From contig LSSL01001106.1 in NCBI GenBank assembly GCA_001953115.1, positions 1-23,306 of the forward strand: 23,306 bases of DNA, in the 5' to 3' direction. This document shows, piece by piece, positions 1-9,564 of the stretch (its first letter is position 1; each line of letters starts with the position of its first letter). The notes beneath the pieces are model-generated. The model made no database searches. It saw only the letters and a list, made by a program, of their open reading frames with translations, and had not been told where the DNA came from. Made by a program: the position numbers and the translations under genes. This DNA is from Smittium mucronatum. Its lineage: Eukaryota; Kickxellomycota; Harpellomycetes; Harpellales; Legeriomycetaceae.

Positions 1-1250
1 TATTTTAATTTATATTTATGTATTCAAAAAACTTAAATATAATTTAAATTCTTTTTATGATTTTACCTGCTATTAAGCTTATATTATCCAAGCATATAAA
101 ATTATATTGTAATATCTTTCAAGTAGTATCATTTCAATTCATTTTCGGGTTTTTGGCAAAAAATGATATGCATTTTATTAATAATTTCAAAACTAGACGG
201 GGTCTAAAATAATCGCAAAATCAGACTTATTTGATTAGCTAATCAAGCGATTAGAAAATGAAAGTATTTGATTTATTTTTTGTTTAAATGGCTCATATGT
301 CAACAAATAAAATAAAGCAAAAAAAATATTATGTTAATCTATTGGCCAAATTTTTTACAATAAGATATGAGATAAAGCGAGCCTCATATAGGGCCGAAAA
401 AATGGCGAGTTTTAGTCAAAAAAATACGCATATACCGAACTAGAAATAAAATAAATCATTAAACGTAGAAAAAAACGCCTTTCAAATATCGGAATCGTGC
501 CCCATCTGAACTTCCCAGGAATATTATTAACACAGAAAAACTAGGTTTATTAGGCCTGCTAGATTTTTAAATAAATAATCGAGCCAAGAACAGAACGAAA
601 GCGTTCAAAAAAAAAGGTAAATAATCCTCTTTAATAACTTTATTTAATCTTTTTTTTGCCAAAAAAAGTATATATTAATCTGTTATATCAGTCTTTAAAA
701 CCTTGATTCAAATTTAAAAAGGTACGTTGCGACTGAAAAGCTGCTTTTTCCATTGAGTTCTAGAATTTCACTTAACTCTGTTATATTTTACCCATCTGTG
801 GTAAGCTCTATTATTTCATATTAAATACTTTTTTTGCTTATTTTAAAATATCTAACTATACAATTCATCATATTCAAATCTTTCAAAATGAACAGAGCGT
901 ATTTTACGATTAAAATCCCAATATTTTCTAAATTTTGTTAAATTATGTGAAGGGTAATTCTGTATCCAATTTTCGAGTGCATTAAACAGACACAAGAAGT
1001 TATCCTTCCTTTAAATGCTTATACGCATTAGATTTATTTTTATATATTTATATATTTATATATTTATATATTTCTTATCTTTAGTGGATTTAAAAAAGAG
1101 ATATTGAGAATTTCAAATTTCAAATTTAAGACAGTGATCTTCAAATAGAAGTGACAAATGAAACCCGGGAATTTCAAATAAAAATAAAATACTTTGCATA
1201 GGTAATTTAAGACATTTTTCCTTATGAAATTTATGGTTTGGAAAAATACT
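1..1250. repeat. Left arm of large inverted duplication IR1
   Basis: Every base of this segment was compared with the reverse complement of 3494-4743. Position i pairs with 4744-i along the whole length without a gap. Only three mismatches occur (56/4688, 204/4540, 1241/3503), so 1247 of 1250 bases agree. The arm already matches at base 1, so the repeat may extend beyond the window and its outer end is unknown. It contains an 8-bp microsatellite (TTTATATA units, about 1041-1074) that is also mirrored exactly. No open frame longer than 66 codons lies in it, and the one at 1064-1264 on minus is AT-rich and unconvincing. The arm resembles neither a short terminal inverted repeat nor the subrepeat-built arms of Foldback elements. 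Confidence 0.95.
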
Positions 1251-1493
1251 CTAAATATATTCATTTTTTTTAATGTTAAAAATTTATATTTAAAGAATAA
1301 ATATTATTTTTATTATTTTTTGTTATAATCTCATAGTTTGCATTCTGATTCGGATTATTTTTTATCAATTATAGATTTTCTTCGGAAGAAAATTATTTGG
1401 TAAATAGAGATGTTTTTTTTACGAAAAAAAAGCAAAAGATTTTTTGATAAAACAAAATTTAAACATGAATTCACAGTACAAAATAATTAATAG

Positions 1494-1634
1494 CTCAAAA
1501 ACAAAATTGTATCTGCTAAATTTATTTTAGATGAATGCAGTTTCATTTTTAGATTTTATTTAAGAAAAGACGGTTTTTTCCATTTATTTAAAAATCAAGA
1601 GCACAAATGCTATCACAATGGATCAAAAATTTAA
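1494..1634 (+). pseudogene. Coding-like relic frame 1 in the IR1 spacer
   Basis: This stop-to-stop frame of 46 codons has no methionine and follows a TAG. The translation contains DECSFIFRFYLRKDGFFHLF, followed by a short segment with a Cys and two His residues (HKCYHNG). The pattern of aromatic residues followed by Lys-Asp-Gly and then Cys/His loosely recalls FLYWCH-type zinc fingers found with MULE elements. Too few diagnostic residues are present to assign it. It lies on the same strand as the frames at 2155 and 2799, which fits one broken gene reading rightwards. It could also be chance: stop-to-stop frames of this size are common in such AT-rich DNA. Confidence 0.2.
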
Positions 1635-1971
1635 GGAAAAACCTTCAGAGACCTTTCATCTTCTATCTTAATTAATTTATTTAAAGAAAAACCAGTTTAT
1701 GTTAAAAAATACTTTCTAACAAGCTGCTGTTTAGAATAAATTATTCAACGGCTGACATAATTATATCGTACTACTTGAATTTTAATCTGATTAATTAGGA
1801 TGAAAAAATTAAGAAAATAAAAAAAAAATTGGAAAAAGTAACTGAATTGAACCCAAACATAAATTAGAGCATTAAAATAGAACTAGAGAGAATTCATATT
1901 TGCTCAATTTTTCCATATTAATGAAAGATTTATTCGAAAAATTCTATACCCTTAGTATCTATATATGCTTG

Positions 1972-2088
1972 TCATCTTAGAACAAAATATTCTGGGGTAA
2001 TTTTAGTGGCTTCTTCTATTTCTGGGTCCTTAAAAATGCTATCAATTTCCTTCGAAATGAATTCGTCTAAAAGTACGTAATATTGGTC
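1972..2088 (-). other. Acidic open frame on minus strand in the IR1 spacer
   Basis: This is 38 codons between two stops with no methionine. The residues are strikingly protein-like for this composition: the centre reads DEFISKEIDSIFKDPEIEEA, rich in Asp and Glu and amphipathic. The other two minus-strand frames are broken here, but all three plus frames are also open for about 30 codons because the patch is GC-richer. Just upstream on minus another frame is open (MGDNFLDFQK...), which would need a frameshift to join. No family is recognised. The opposite orientation to the neighbouring plus-strand relics weakens a single-gene interpretation. Confidence 0.15.
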
Positions 2089-2154
2089 TTATTTTTTGAA
2101 AATCTAAAAAATTATCACCCATTTATATCTAGAAATTAAAATTTGTAGTAATAA

Positions 2155-2382
2155 GCGATTCCCATAAATTTATTAAAGCGGTTATTTCAAAAGAGCAGCC
2201 CATATTGCATTCACTCAAGAATCTTTTTAAAAATAAATAAAAGTGTATTTGGAAAATTTGGAAAGAAATATTCAAAGGAGCTTTGTTCTACTGCAAAAGA
2301 ACTTGATATAAATTCAATAAATTCTAAAATGGAAGGAATAAGATTAATAGATGGAAATGTTATGATTTTTTTGATAAAATAA
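2155..2382 (+). pseudogene. Coding-like relic frame 2 in the IR1 spacer
   Basis: This is 75 codons between stops, the longest coding-like frame of the spacer. It lacks an upstream methionine; the only Met codons are late, at about residues 59 and 70. The middle reads FGKFGKKYSKELCSTAKELD and continues with INSKMEGIRLIDGN. The mixture of Lys, Glu, Gly, Cys and Ser is unlike the Ile/Asn/Phe/Tyr-rich random frames elsewhere in the window. It could be an internal exon or a piece of a broken mobile-element gene. A minus frame over part of the same stretch is also open, so orientation is not certain. I do not recognise the family. Confidence 0.25.
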
Positions 2383-2798
2383 AATTTGATAAGATGGAAT
2401 CATCCCATTTTCCAGTCCCGAGATATGGAATTATATACTCAAATACATCGAAGTCGATAAAAATTTGGATTTTAAAAGAAAGTTTGATGTCTTAATTTGA
2501 TATTATATAAAAATTAACATCATAAATATGAGATATTATTTACAAACAATATAATGAAATTCCTAACTGCAGCCTGGATTTTTTTCTTTTATCAAAAAAT
2601 ATTTTACAAATAAATATTTATTATATGTAAATATAATGATAGATTGTATGAAGTAAAAAATTTCTCAGTTGAAAGAAATAATGGGGAATCAAGAGTATTG
2701 AAAGTATAAATGAAAAAAATGGTCTATAGATTTATGAAATAATATGGAATACCATGCCTGAATTTTCACAAATTATTATATTTTTTTAAACTTCCTGA

Positions 2799-3032
2799 TC
2801 AATAGTTTATATTAAAGGTATACAGGAAAGGAAAAAAATCATATTAGCTTATGGAACACGTAACTTTCCAATATATTTTAGTAATATAAAATCATACTAT
2901 TCAACGATTCCACCTTTGGTAAAAAGATTAGCAAAGAGGCTGAGAGTAAATATAATCAGAACCTTTGGTTAAAAATGCCTTAATTCAAAGGATACTTGTG
3001 AGAAAAGCGCTAATCAGTTCAAAATAAGATAA
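2799..3032 (+). pseudogene. Relic frame 3 in the IR1 spacer, weakly TnpB/Fanzor-like
   Basis: 57 codons run from after a TGA to a TAA at 2970-2972. The same frame then continues 19 codons with two cysteines to a second TAA at 3030-3032. The visible segments are ERKKIILAYGTRNF, then IPPLVKRLAKRLRVNIIRTF, then after the stop KCLNSKDTC. In TnpB and Fanzor nucleases the C-terminal half has a hydrophobic strand ending in a Gly motif, a Pro- and basic-rich helix with Lys-Arg-Leu repeats, then a conserved D/E-x-x-TS segment and a Cys-rich zinc ribbon. The order here fits loosely. The acidic catalytic residue and a complete CxxC pair are absent, so this is an inference from memory of the family. If true, the gene is dead. 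Confidence 0.2.
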
Positions 3033-3493
3033 AGTACAAATAGTTTTTAGTGAATATTATTTAATTTATAAATAAATCTATTTAATCAAATAAAACTATA
3101 CGCGCTTAAAAAAAGTGTTTTTAATGAGATTTTGGTAATAATTAAACAAAATTATAAATGATAACAATAAATATTTTTTTAAATTAAATAATTTATATAT
3201 ATTTAGATATTATAATGAGAATATGTGAAATTCCGAATATTTAGAATGATATTTCCGAGATATTTCAATTCTCAGCCTTCAATTCATTAAAAATAATTGG
3301 CTTATACGATTTTTATTTTTATTTTGAAAAATTTAATAAAAATTATATTATTATAAAAAGCATAATTAAATTAAATATACATAATCCGATAAAAGTTACA
3401 GCTTCGGAATAAAAAATTGGTTCTTTAAAGTCTTTTAAGGGTCTGATGTATAAAAAAAACGAAATGCAAATCTAACTGTATGTAATTTTTATT

Positions 3494-4743
3494 AGTATTT
3501 TTTCAAACCATAAATTTCATAAGGAAAAATGTCTTAAATTACCTATGCAAAGTATTTTATTTTTATTTGAAATTCCCGGGTTTCATTTGTCACTTCTATT
3601 TGAAGATCACTGTCTTAAATTTGAAATTTGAAATTCTCAATATCTCTTTTTTAAATCCACTAAAGATAAGAAATATATAAATATATAAATATATAAATAT
3701 ATAAAAATAAATCTAATGCGTATAAGCATTTAAAGGAAGGATAACTTCTTGTGTCTGTTTAATGCACTCGAAAATTGGATACAGAATTACCCTTCACATA
3801 ATTTAACAAAATTTAGAAAATATTGGGATTTTAATCGTAAAATACGCTCTGTTCATTTTGAAAGATTTGAATATGATGAATTGTATAGTTAGATATTTTA
3901 AAATAAGCAAAAAAAGTATTTAATATGAAATAATAGAGCTTACCACAGATGGGTAAAATATAACAGAGTTAAGTGAAATTCTAGAACTCAATGGAAAAAG
4001 CAGCTTTTCAGTCGCAACGTACCTTTTTAAATTTGAATCAAGGTTTTAAAGACTGATATAACAGATTAATATATACTTTTTTTGGCAAAAAAAAGATTAA
4101 ATAAAGTTATTAAAGAGGATTATTTACCTTTTTTTTTGAACGCTTTCGTTCTGTTCTTGGCTCGATTATTTATTTAAAAATCTAGCAGGCCTAATAAACC
4201 TAGTTTTTCTGTGTTAATAATATTCCTGGGAAGTTCAGATGGGGCACGATTCCGATATTTGAAAGGCGTTTTTTTCTACGTTTAATGATTTATTTTATTT
4301 CTAGTTCGGTATATGCGTATTTTTTTGACTAAAACTCGCCATTTTTTCGGCCCTATATGAGGCTCGCTTTATCTCATATCTTATTGTAAAAAATTTGGCC
4401 AATAGATTAACATAATATTTTTTTTGCTTTATTTTATTTGTTGACATATGAGCCATTTAAACAAAAAATAAATCAAATACTTTCATTTTCTAATCGCTTG
4501 ATTAGCTAATCAAATAAGTCTGATTTTGCGATTATTTTAAACCCCGTCTAGTTTTGAAATTATTAATAAAATGCATATCATTTTTTGCCAAAAACCCGAA
4601 AATGAATTGAAATGATACTACTTGAAAGATATTACAATATAATTTTATATGCTTGGATAATATAAGCTTAATAGCAGGTAAAATCATTAAAAGAATTTAA
4701 ATTATATTTAAGTTTTTTGAATACATAAATATAAATTAAAATA
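3494..4743. repeat. Right arm of large inverted duplication IR1
   Basis: This is the reverse complement of 1-1250 with three mismatches and no indel. The inner boundary is sharp: pairing holds at 1250/3494 and fails at 1251/3493, 1252/3492 and 1253/3491. Because the partner of the outer end would lie before base 1, the true outer end and any target-site duplication cannot be determined. Three substitutions and no length change, even in the A and T runs, point to very recent duplication or to gene conversion between arms. A pure amplification chimera would be expected to show no substitutions. Confidence 0.95.
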
Positions 4744-5119
4744 ATTAATCTTAATTTATATTATTCAACAGAGTGTTGTAAAATTATTTTAAATAATATA
4801 TTAAACAAAAAAAAACCCCAAAAATTTCCAAGTTTAAATTCGAATCTCTGTTTTAAAAATATTTATATCTAGTTATATTATTTACAGTAATATTTGTTCT
4901 GAATTTTTGAGAAATGATATTGATTATAAATTATCGTTTCATACCAGATTATTTAAACTTATATAAAATTATAAAAAAAAAATTCTGCAATTATATATAT
5001 ATCAATTAGAAATTTTTACAAAATTTAATGTACAATAAAAAGGCTAATATTGGGAATTTATTTCACAAAAAAATATTAATCTATCAATTTTTATAAAATA
5101 AGTACGAAGTAAAAGAGAC
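4744..5119. other. AT-rich spacer between IR1 and IR2
   Basis: No gene, RNA or clear repeat is seen here. The sequence is low-complexity A+T with homopolymer runs. Its first bases would show whether IR1 continues, but the partner sequence lies outside the window. Confidence 0.7.
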
Positions 5120-5679
5120 AAATCTTTAAAAGATTTAATATAATTTAAAATACTGAATTTTTTTTAATTTATAGAGTTTTTCACTAATATATATACTATA
5201 TACTATATACTAACAAAGTGCATAATACTCTTTTTACCAATATTCAAATAATTTTAGGGGTTATTAGAAAAACATTTAGTTTTTTTCATAGATAATATTT
5301 TTCATAACTACAATTTTTGTTTATAGTTTGATTAAAAAAAACTTTTATCGATATATAAAAAAACGTTGGATCTATTTTTGCTACACTTAATTTTCACAAC
5401 AATTATTATTTTAAAAATAATTGAAACATGATTTATATAGACACTTTTAACCAATAATATTATCAAAATACTAAATAAATTTGGAAATATAATTGATTCT
5501 CCAATAAAAGCATGATTTTTTTTATTTAGAAGAATAAATTCTAATCTTCTTCTTTCTAAATGAAATATATTGTTTCACAACTTTTTGCCTGGATTTCTGA
5601 TATATTTTGTTTAGCTCTTCTGGGCTAATTTTTTTTATAAAACCTAGGAATATTAATCTATTTTTTAGTATTTGTGTTT
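5120..5679. repeat. Left arm of inverted duplication IR2
   Basis: Position i pairs with 12804-i against 7125-7684. From 5154 to 5679 (526 bp) the two arms are identical on direct comparison. Only three mismatches are seen, all at the outer edge (5124, 5132, 5153), beyond which similarity fades. The arm includes a short 7-bp microsatellite (TATATAC three times, near 5193-5213) that is mirrored exactly. No open frame of interest occurs. IR2 shares no evident sequence with IR1 but has the same design: near-identical arms around an unrelated spacer. Confidence 0.95.
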
Positions 5680-7124
5680 AAACTATTAAATTTTTTTAGT
5701 CTTTATAAGTTTTATAATAAAACCATTTAAGAGATCTATATTGTAAATTATATAAACTAAATATTTATTATTTGATCACAGCTGATATACATATTAAACT
5801 ATTTTTCAATAAAATTAATAATAATCGACTACAATTTCATCCAGACAAATATAAATATCTATATATGTTTTATATACGTTGATTATCATATAGCCTCGGT
5901 TTTTTTACTGCTATTAAGGGGTCTGATTAAATCATTATTGATTTTTATTTCAAAAAATTTCATCGCATTTAGAAAAAAAAGATATTCAAAATTATTATAA
6001 GTATTTTCTAAAAAAAAAGATTATTTTATACGTTTTAGACATATTTTTATGAAAATTACAAAATAAATATACTATAATATCTTTAAACGAGAAGGATAGT
6101 TATTTTAATTTTTAAAAAAATTGGTAAAATAATGCTTATCTAGTTATCTAGTATAATGATTTTCTTTTCGTTATCCTAAAAAAATACAATAAAAAATTGC
6201 AGGCCATAAAAATTATTTTTCTACCAGTTTTTTTATAAAAAAATATTCTGATTTTTAGTGCATTCATTACACAAAGAAATTTTGTTGTATTTGGCCTTTT
6301 AAGAAGAAAAATTGTGACATAGAAAGCATAAAGATGTTATAAAAGTACTTTGGATAAAAATTAATTTAAAGAATCAAATATTATCCAATATTAATCAAAT
6401 GTATTTTATTGAAGAATTATTTGAATTAAACTTATAATTTCAAAAAAAAATATCCGACAAAAAACTCAGATACTGCCAAAAAAATTTCAGTGAGAGGAGG
6501 CAAAATATTTTATTATAAAAATATCTATTGTAGGATTTATAAATATTATAATCAAAATTTAATTTTAAATATAATTTAAATGTTTTATAAGTTTTTTTTC
6601 CAGAAACTATGGGAAATTATAGTAGTTGAAATAGATATTCTGAAATTTTAAAAACTTTAAAAACGGTAAAAAGTTAGTAATTACTGTTATTCTTCAGAAA
6701 ACAGTTAATTATTTTCCAAATTTTATTACAAAAACAATGAAAAAATCATTTCAAATATTTAATCAAATGGATATTTTCAATTAAAAATATAGAGAATTTA
6801 TTTTTTAAAATTACAAAATAAATCATCAAAAAAAAGAAATCATAGTAATGATTTCAATTAATTGTACTCAGACTCAAATTAACTGAAATTGAAAGTAAAA
6901 AAAGAAATTAATCAAGCTCATTTTTATGATTATATTATTATAATATCTTTTTTGATAAAAATTACACATATTTTTAATTTTTATGTTAGTTAAGATGTTA
7001 GTTTCGTTTTTATGGAAAATGATTTTCTATTTTTGAAATAAACATATATTGATTTGAAATATTTTTGGATAGCATATTTTTTTAAATTTAAAATCAAAAT
7101 GATTTTTTTTAATAATTCAAACAA
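5680..7124. other. Spacer between the IR2 arms
   Basis: 1445 bp of A+T-rich single-copy sequence. No ORF, RNA gene or internal repeat worth naming was found, and no coding-like patch comparable to the IR1 spacer is visible. Confidence 0.7.
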
Positions 7125-7684
7125 AAACACAAATACTAAAAAATAGATTAATATTCCTAGGTTTTATAAAAAAAATTAGCCCAGAAGAGCTAAACAAAAT
7201 ATATCAGAAATCCAGGCAAAAAGTTGTGAAACAATATATTTCATTTAGAAAGAAGAAGATTAGAATTTATTCTTCTAAATAAAAAAAATCATGCTTTTAT
7301 TGGAGAATCAATTATATTTCCAAATTTATTTAGTATTTTGATAATATTATTGGTTAAAAGTGTCTATATAAATCATGTTTCAATTATTTTTAAAATAATA
7401 ATTGTTGTGAAAATTAAGTGTAGCAAAAATAGATCCAACGTTTTTTTATATATCGATAAAAGTTTTTTTTAATCAAACTATAAACAAAAATTGTAGTTAT
7501 GAAAAATATTATCTATGAAAAAAACTAAATGTTTTTCTAATAACCCCTAAAATTATTTGAATATTGGTAAAAAGAGTATTATGCACTTTGTTAGTATATA
7601 GTATATAGTATATATATTAGTGAAAAACTCTATAAATTAAAAAAAATTCAATATTTTAAATTATATTAAATTTTTTAAATATTT
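7125..7684. repeat. Right arm of inverted duplication IR2
   Basis: This is the reverse complement of 5120-5679, with 557 of 560 bases matching. The inner boundary is abrupt at 5679/7125. Outside 7684 a T run and A-rich simple sequence follow. I see no target-site duplication between the two outer flanks, so an element that inserted by a cut-and-paste transposase is not supported. Confidence 0.95.
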
Positions 7685-9218
7685 TTTTTTTATATAAAAA
7701 ATAAAAAATAAAAAATATAGTAATATTTATATATTTAGATAAATGAAAGGGATTTTAGAAATTGAAATGGAAGGTTTTAATTCTTTTATGAAGCTTTTAG
7801 AATTAAACATGTTAATAAACGTTGAAAATTAATAAATATAAAAAAATAATTCTGAAATAATTTTTAATAGTTGAAGTTTCTAATTTAATTTAGCAATAAG
7901 ATATCTAGAATTGATATTCATTCGATTATAGGTCATGTTTTGTATTAATATATATAAATTACCAACAAAATGATAAGGTTTTAATCAATTTTTTGTAATC
8001 GTAAAATTTTCCTAAAATCGATATATTTATAAATCAAATATATATAATACAATTTAAGATGATAATAAGTATAAAATATTTTTAATTTATCAAAATAGGA
8101 CAATCTTTATGTGTAAATTTGATTTAATTATCTATATTATATCAGCCTCAAATTTTATTTTCGATTTGTGTGATTTCAAGCAAATAACGGTATTATAATT
8201 TTGCCCCTTTAAAACTTATTTATTTTGATAAATAATTGAAGATTACATCTTAATTTTTTGTAAAATATTTATTATTCCAGAAGGTTTAAATCTATTTACT
8301 AAAAATTATAAATTAATTTCTAAAAAATTGTAAAAAATTCCAAAAATTTATCTTATTTGCATCTTTTTCCCACTATATCGAGGATGTTGCTTCATATCTC
8401 TCCGAATTAGTTCAAGGATTTCATTTAGAACGGATTTTAATCATGAAAAATAGATACCATAAAAATGTTGAAATATAATAATAAAAACTATCTATCGACA
8501 TGGTAAAAACCTAATAATTTATTGGATAATACAACAGAAAAGATTACTAAATAAGAAATTAAAGGCTTAGGTATTAATAATAGAGACTAAATCTTTTTAT
8601 AAAAACGAATGGTTTTTCTTGAAAGTTTTTATATATATTTTTTTGGAAAATTAACTATTCAAATATGTTTGGCAGACCTAGTTAGAGTTAGATTCAACAA
8701 TTTCAAACTTTTAAGCTTCCATACTTTAAAAAAAATAGTATATGATCTTCTAAAATATGAAAGTATTATTAAAAATCAATACTATAAAGAATAAAATTTA
8801 ATTTTTAATAAATAAAAATTAGTATAAATAATTTAGAATTTGTTTTGATCATGATATCACAGACGTTTTCTTGAAAATTAATTACATTTTTTTGAAATAA
8901 AATAAAAAATATTTCAAATAAAACTAAATAAACGCCAGTTGGGTTTTCTCTTAATAAAGATTCATAAAACATGTTCATATTTCTGATAATAGTATAGATC
9001 AATCAGAATTCTCATAAAAATAAAAGTTTTTCAGCTGAAAGAGTTAATTATATAATATTAGGTCTAACAGTGCTTAAAACTATTTATTTAAAAACTCTTA
9101 ATTTAATAACTTTAACTTATTTTTATTTGATTTGTGTAACACTAATTGATCAGTAGAAAAATCTGCATTAGATGGATCTGAGTCCAAAAAATGTGAATTG
9201 AAATTTAACTATAGAAGA
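7685..9218. other. AT-rich intergenic stretch, no supported gene
   Basis: Mostly A+T low-complexity DNA. A 61-codon plus ORF at 8609-8794 starts with a true ATG and includes LADLVRVRFNNFKLL. It has no promoter, homology or codon-use support, and frames of this length are expected by chance here. Nothing else is seen. Confidence 0.6.
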
Positions 9219-9224
9219 TTTATT
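9219..9224 (-). terminator. Probable poly(A) signal of the minus peptide gene
   Basis: TTTATT on plus reads AATAAA on the coding strand, 33 nt after the stop codon of the minus peptide gene. The equivalent spot in the plus paralog lacks the hexamer. With this A+T content AATAAA is frequent by chance, so the position is the main support. Confidence 0.45.
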
Positions 9225-9256
9225 CCAAAATATAAGAATATCATATGTTGAAGCTA

Positions 9257-9391
9257 CTAGTATGTGCAGTATTTGTCTCTGATCCATTGGGGCATATATT
9301 TGCAGTTAGTAACCATCATTTGAGCTTCAGCATTGGAAACCATGGAAAGAACAACAACAGCGGCAATCAGTATAGATTTGGTGAAATTCAT
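9257..9391 (-). CDS. Secreted small cysteine peptide, copy A
   Basis: 44 codons. The first ATG gives MNFTK, then a hydrophobic stretch (residues 6-18), then Ser-Asn-Ala-Glu-Ala. This is a standard secretion signal with a likely cut after Ala23. The predicted mature peptide is 21 residues beginning Gln24, which could cyclise to pyroglutamate, and contains NCKYMPQWIRDKYCTY. Its two cysteines (30 and 42) probably form one disulfide. No dibasic processing site is present, so the peptide is likely released by signal peptidase alone. The stop is TAG followed by a second TAG. C-ending codons (TTC, ACC, GCC, TCC) stand out against the surrounding A+T. A second copy on the opposite strand (11175-11309) has the same mature sequence. 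Function is unknown: a defence, venom, salivary, reproductive or signalling peptide are all possible. Confidence 0.88.
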   Translation of the reverse strand: MNFTKSILIAAVVVLSMVSNAEAQMMVTNCKYMPQWIRDKYCTY

Positions 9392-9523
9392 TTTGAAAAT
9401 ATTTTACTTATTTGGTGGTTATAAAAATAATAGTTAATAAAAATTGCTGCGAGATAATATTTGTGTTTTTACTTTGTTTTTCTGATATATTTTGGATTTT
9501 ATTTTTAAAAGCTTTCATCGCCA

Positions 9524-9531
9524 TATTTATA
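9524..9531 (-). promoter_or_regulatory. TATA box of peptide copy A
   Basis: The coding strand reads TATAAATA, about 133 nt before the ATG. The paralog has its TATA box about 129 nt before its ATG, although the sequence between has largely diverged. The conserved distance supports both. Confidence 0.6.
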
Positions 9532-9556
9532 GTTTCAAGTTTTGAAGTAACTCTTT

Positions 9557-9564
9557 ATGCAAAT
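9557..9564. promoter_or_regulatory. Octamer-like motif upstream of the copy A TATA box
   Basis: ATGCAAAT, the perfect POU-domain octamer, lies 26 bp upstream of the TATA box of copy A. No copy was seen in the matching place before copy B. Another instance near 20164 has no evident gene, so chance is a real possibility. Confidence 0.25.

Larger units (their letters stand above)
1251..3493. other. Spacer between the IR1 arms, with decayed coding-like frames
   Basis: This is 2243 bp of single-copy sequence between the two arms. It is A+T-rich but patchy, with less AT-rich islands around 1980-2090, 2160-2460 and 2820-3020. No intact ATG-initiated gene of useful length is present. Several stop-to-stop frames with a protein-like mix of charged residues and cysteines occur on plus (1494-1634, 2155-2382, 2799-3032) and one on minus (1972-2088). 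They are listed separately. The simplest reading is an old mobile-element or gene relic broken by stops and frameshifts. No transposase signature is certain. Confidence 0.6.

Noticed and set aside
1064..1264. 66-codon minus ORF inside the IR1 left arm
   Set aside because: Phe/Ile/Asn/Leu-rich, runs through a microsatellite and crosses the arm boundary at 1250, so it is not a unit of the repeat.
1..4743. Classical Foldback or cut-and-paste element with terminal inverted repeats
   Set aside because: No subrepeat structure in the arms, no recognisable terminal motif and no visible target-site duplication; the left end is outside the window.
1..7684. Amplification chimera as the sole cause of the inverted repeats
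   Set aside because: Arms carry substitutions (three in IR1, three clustered in IR2) and IR2 has a graded outer edge, unlike an exact copy made during library preparation; not fully excluded without long reads.
8805..9002. 65-codon minus frame
   Set aside because: Its first codon is TTG, not ATG, and the translation is background-like.
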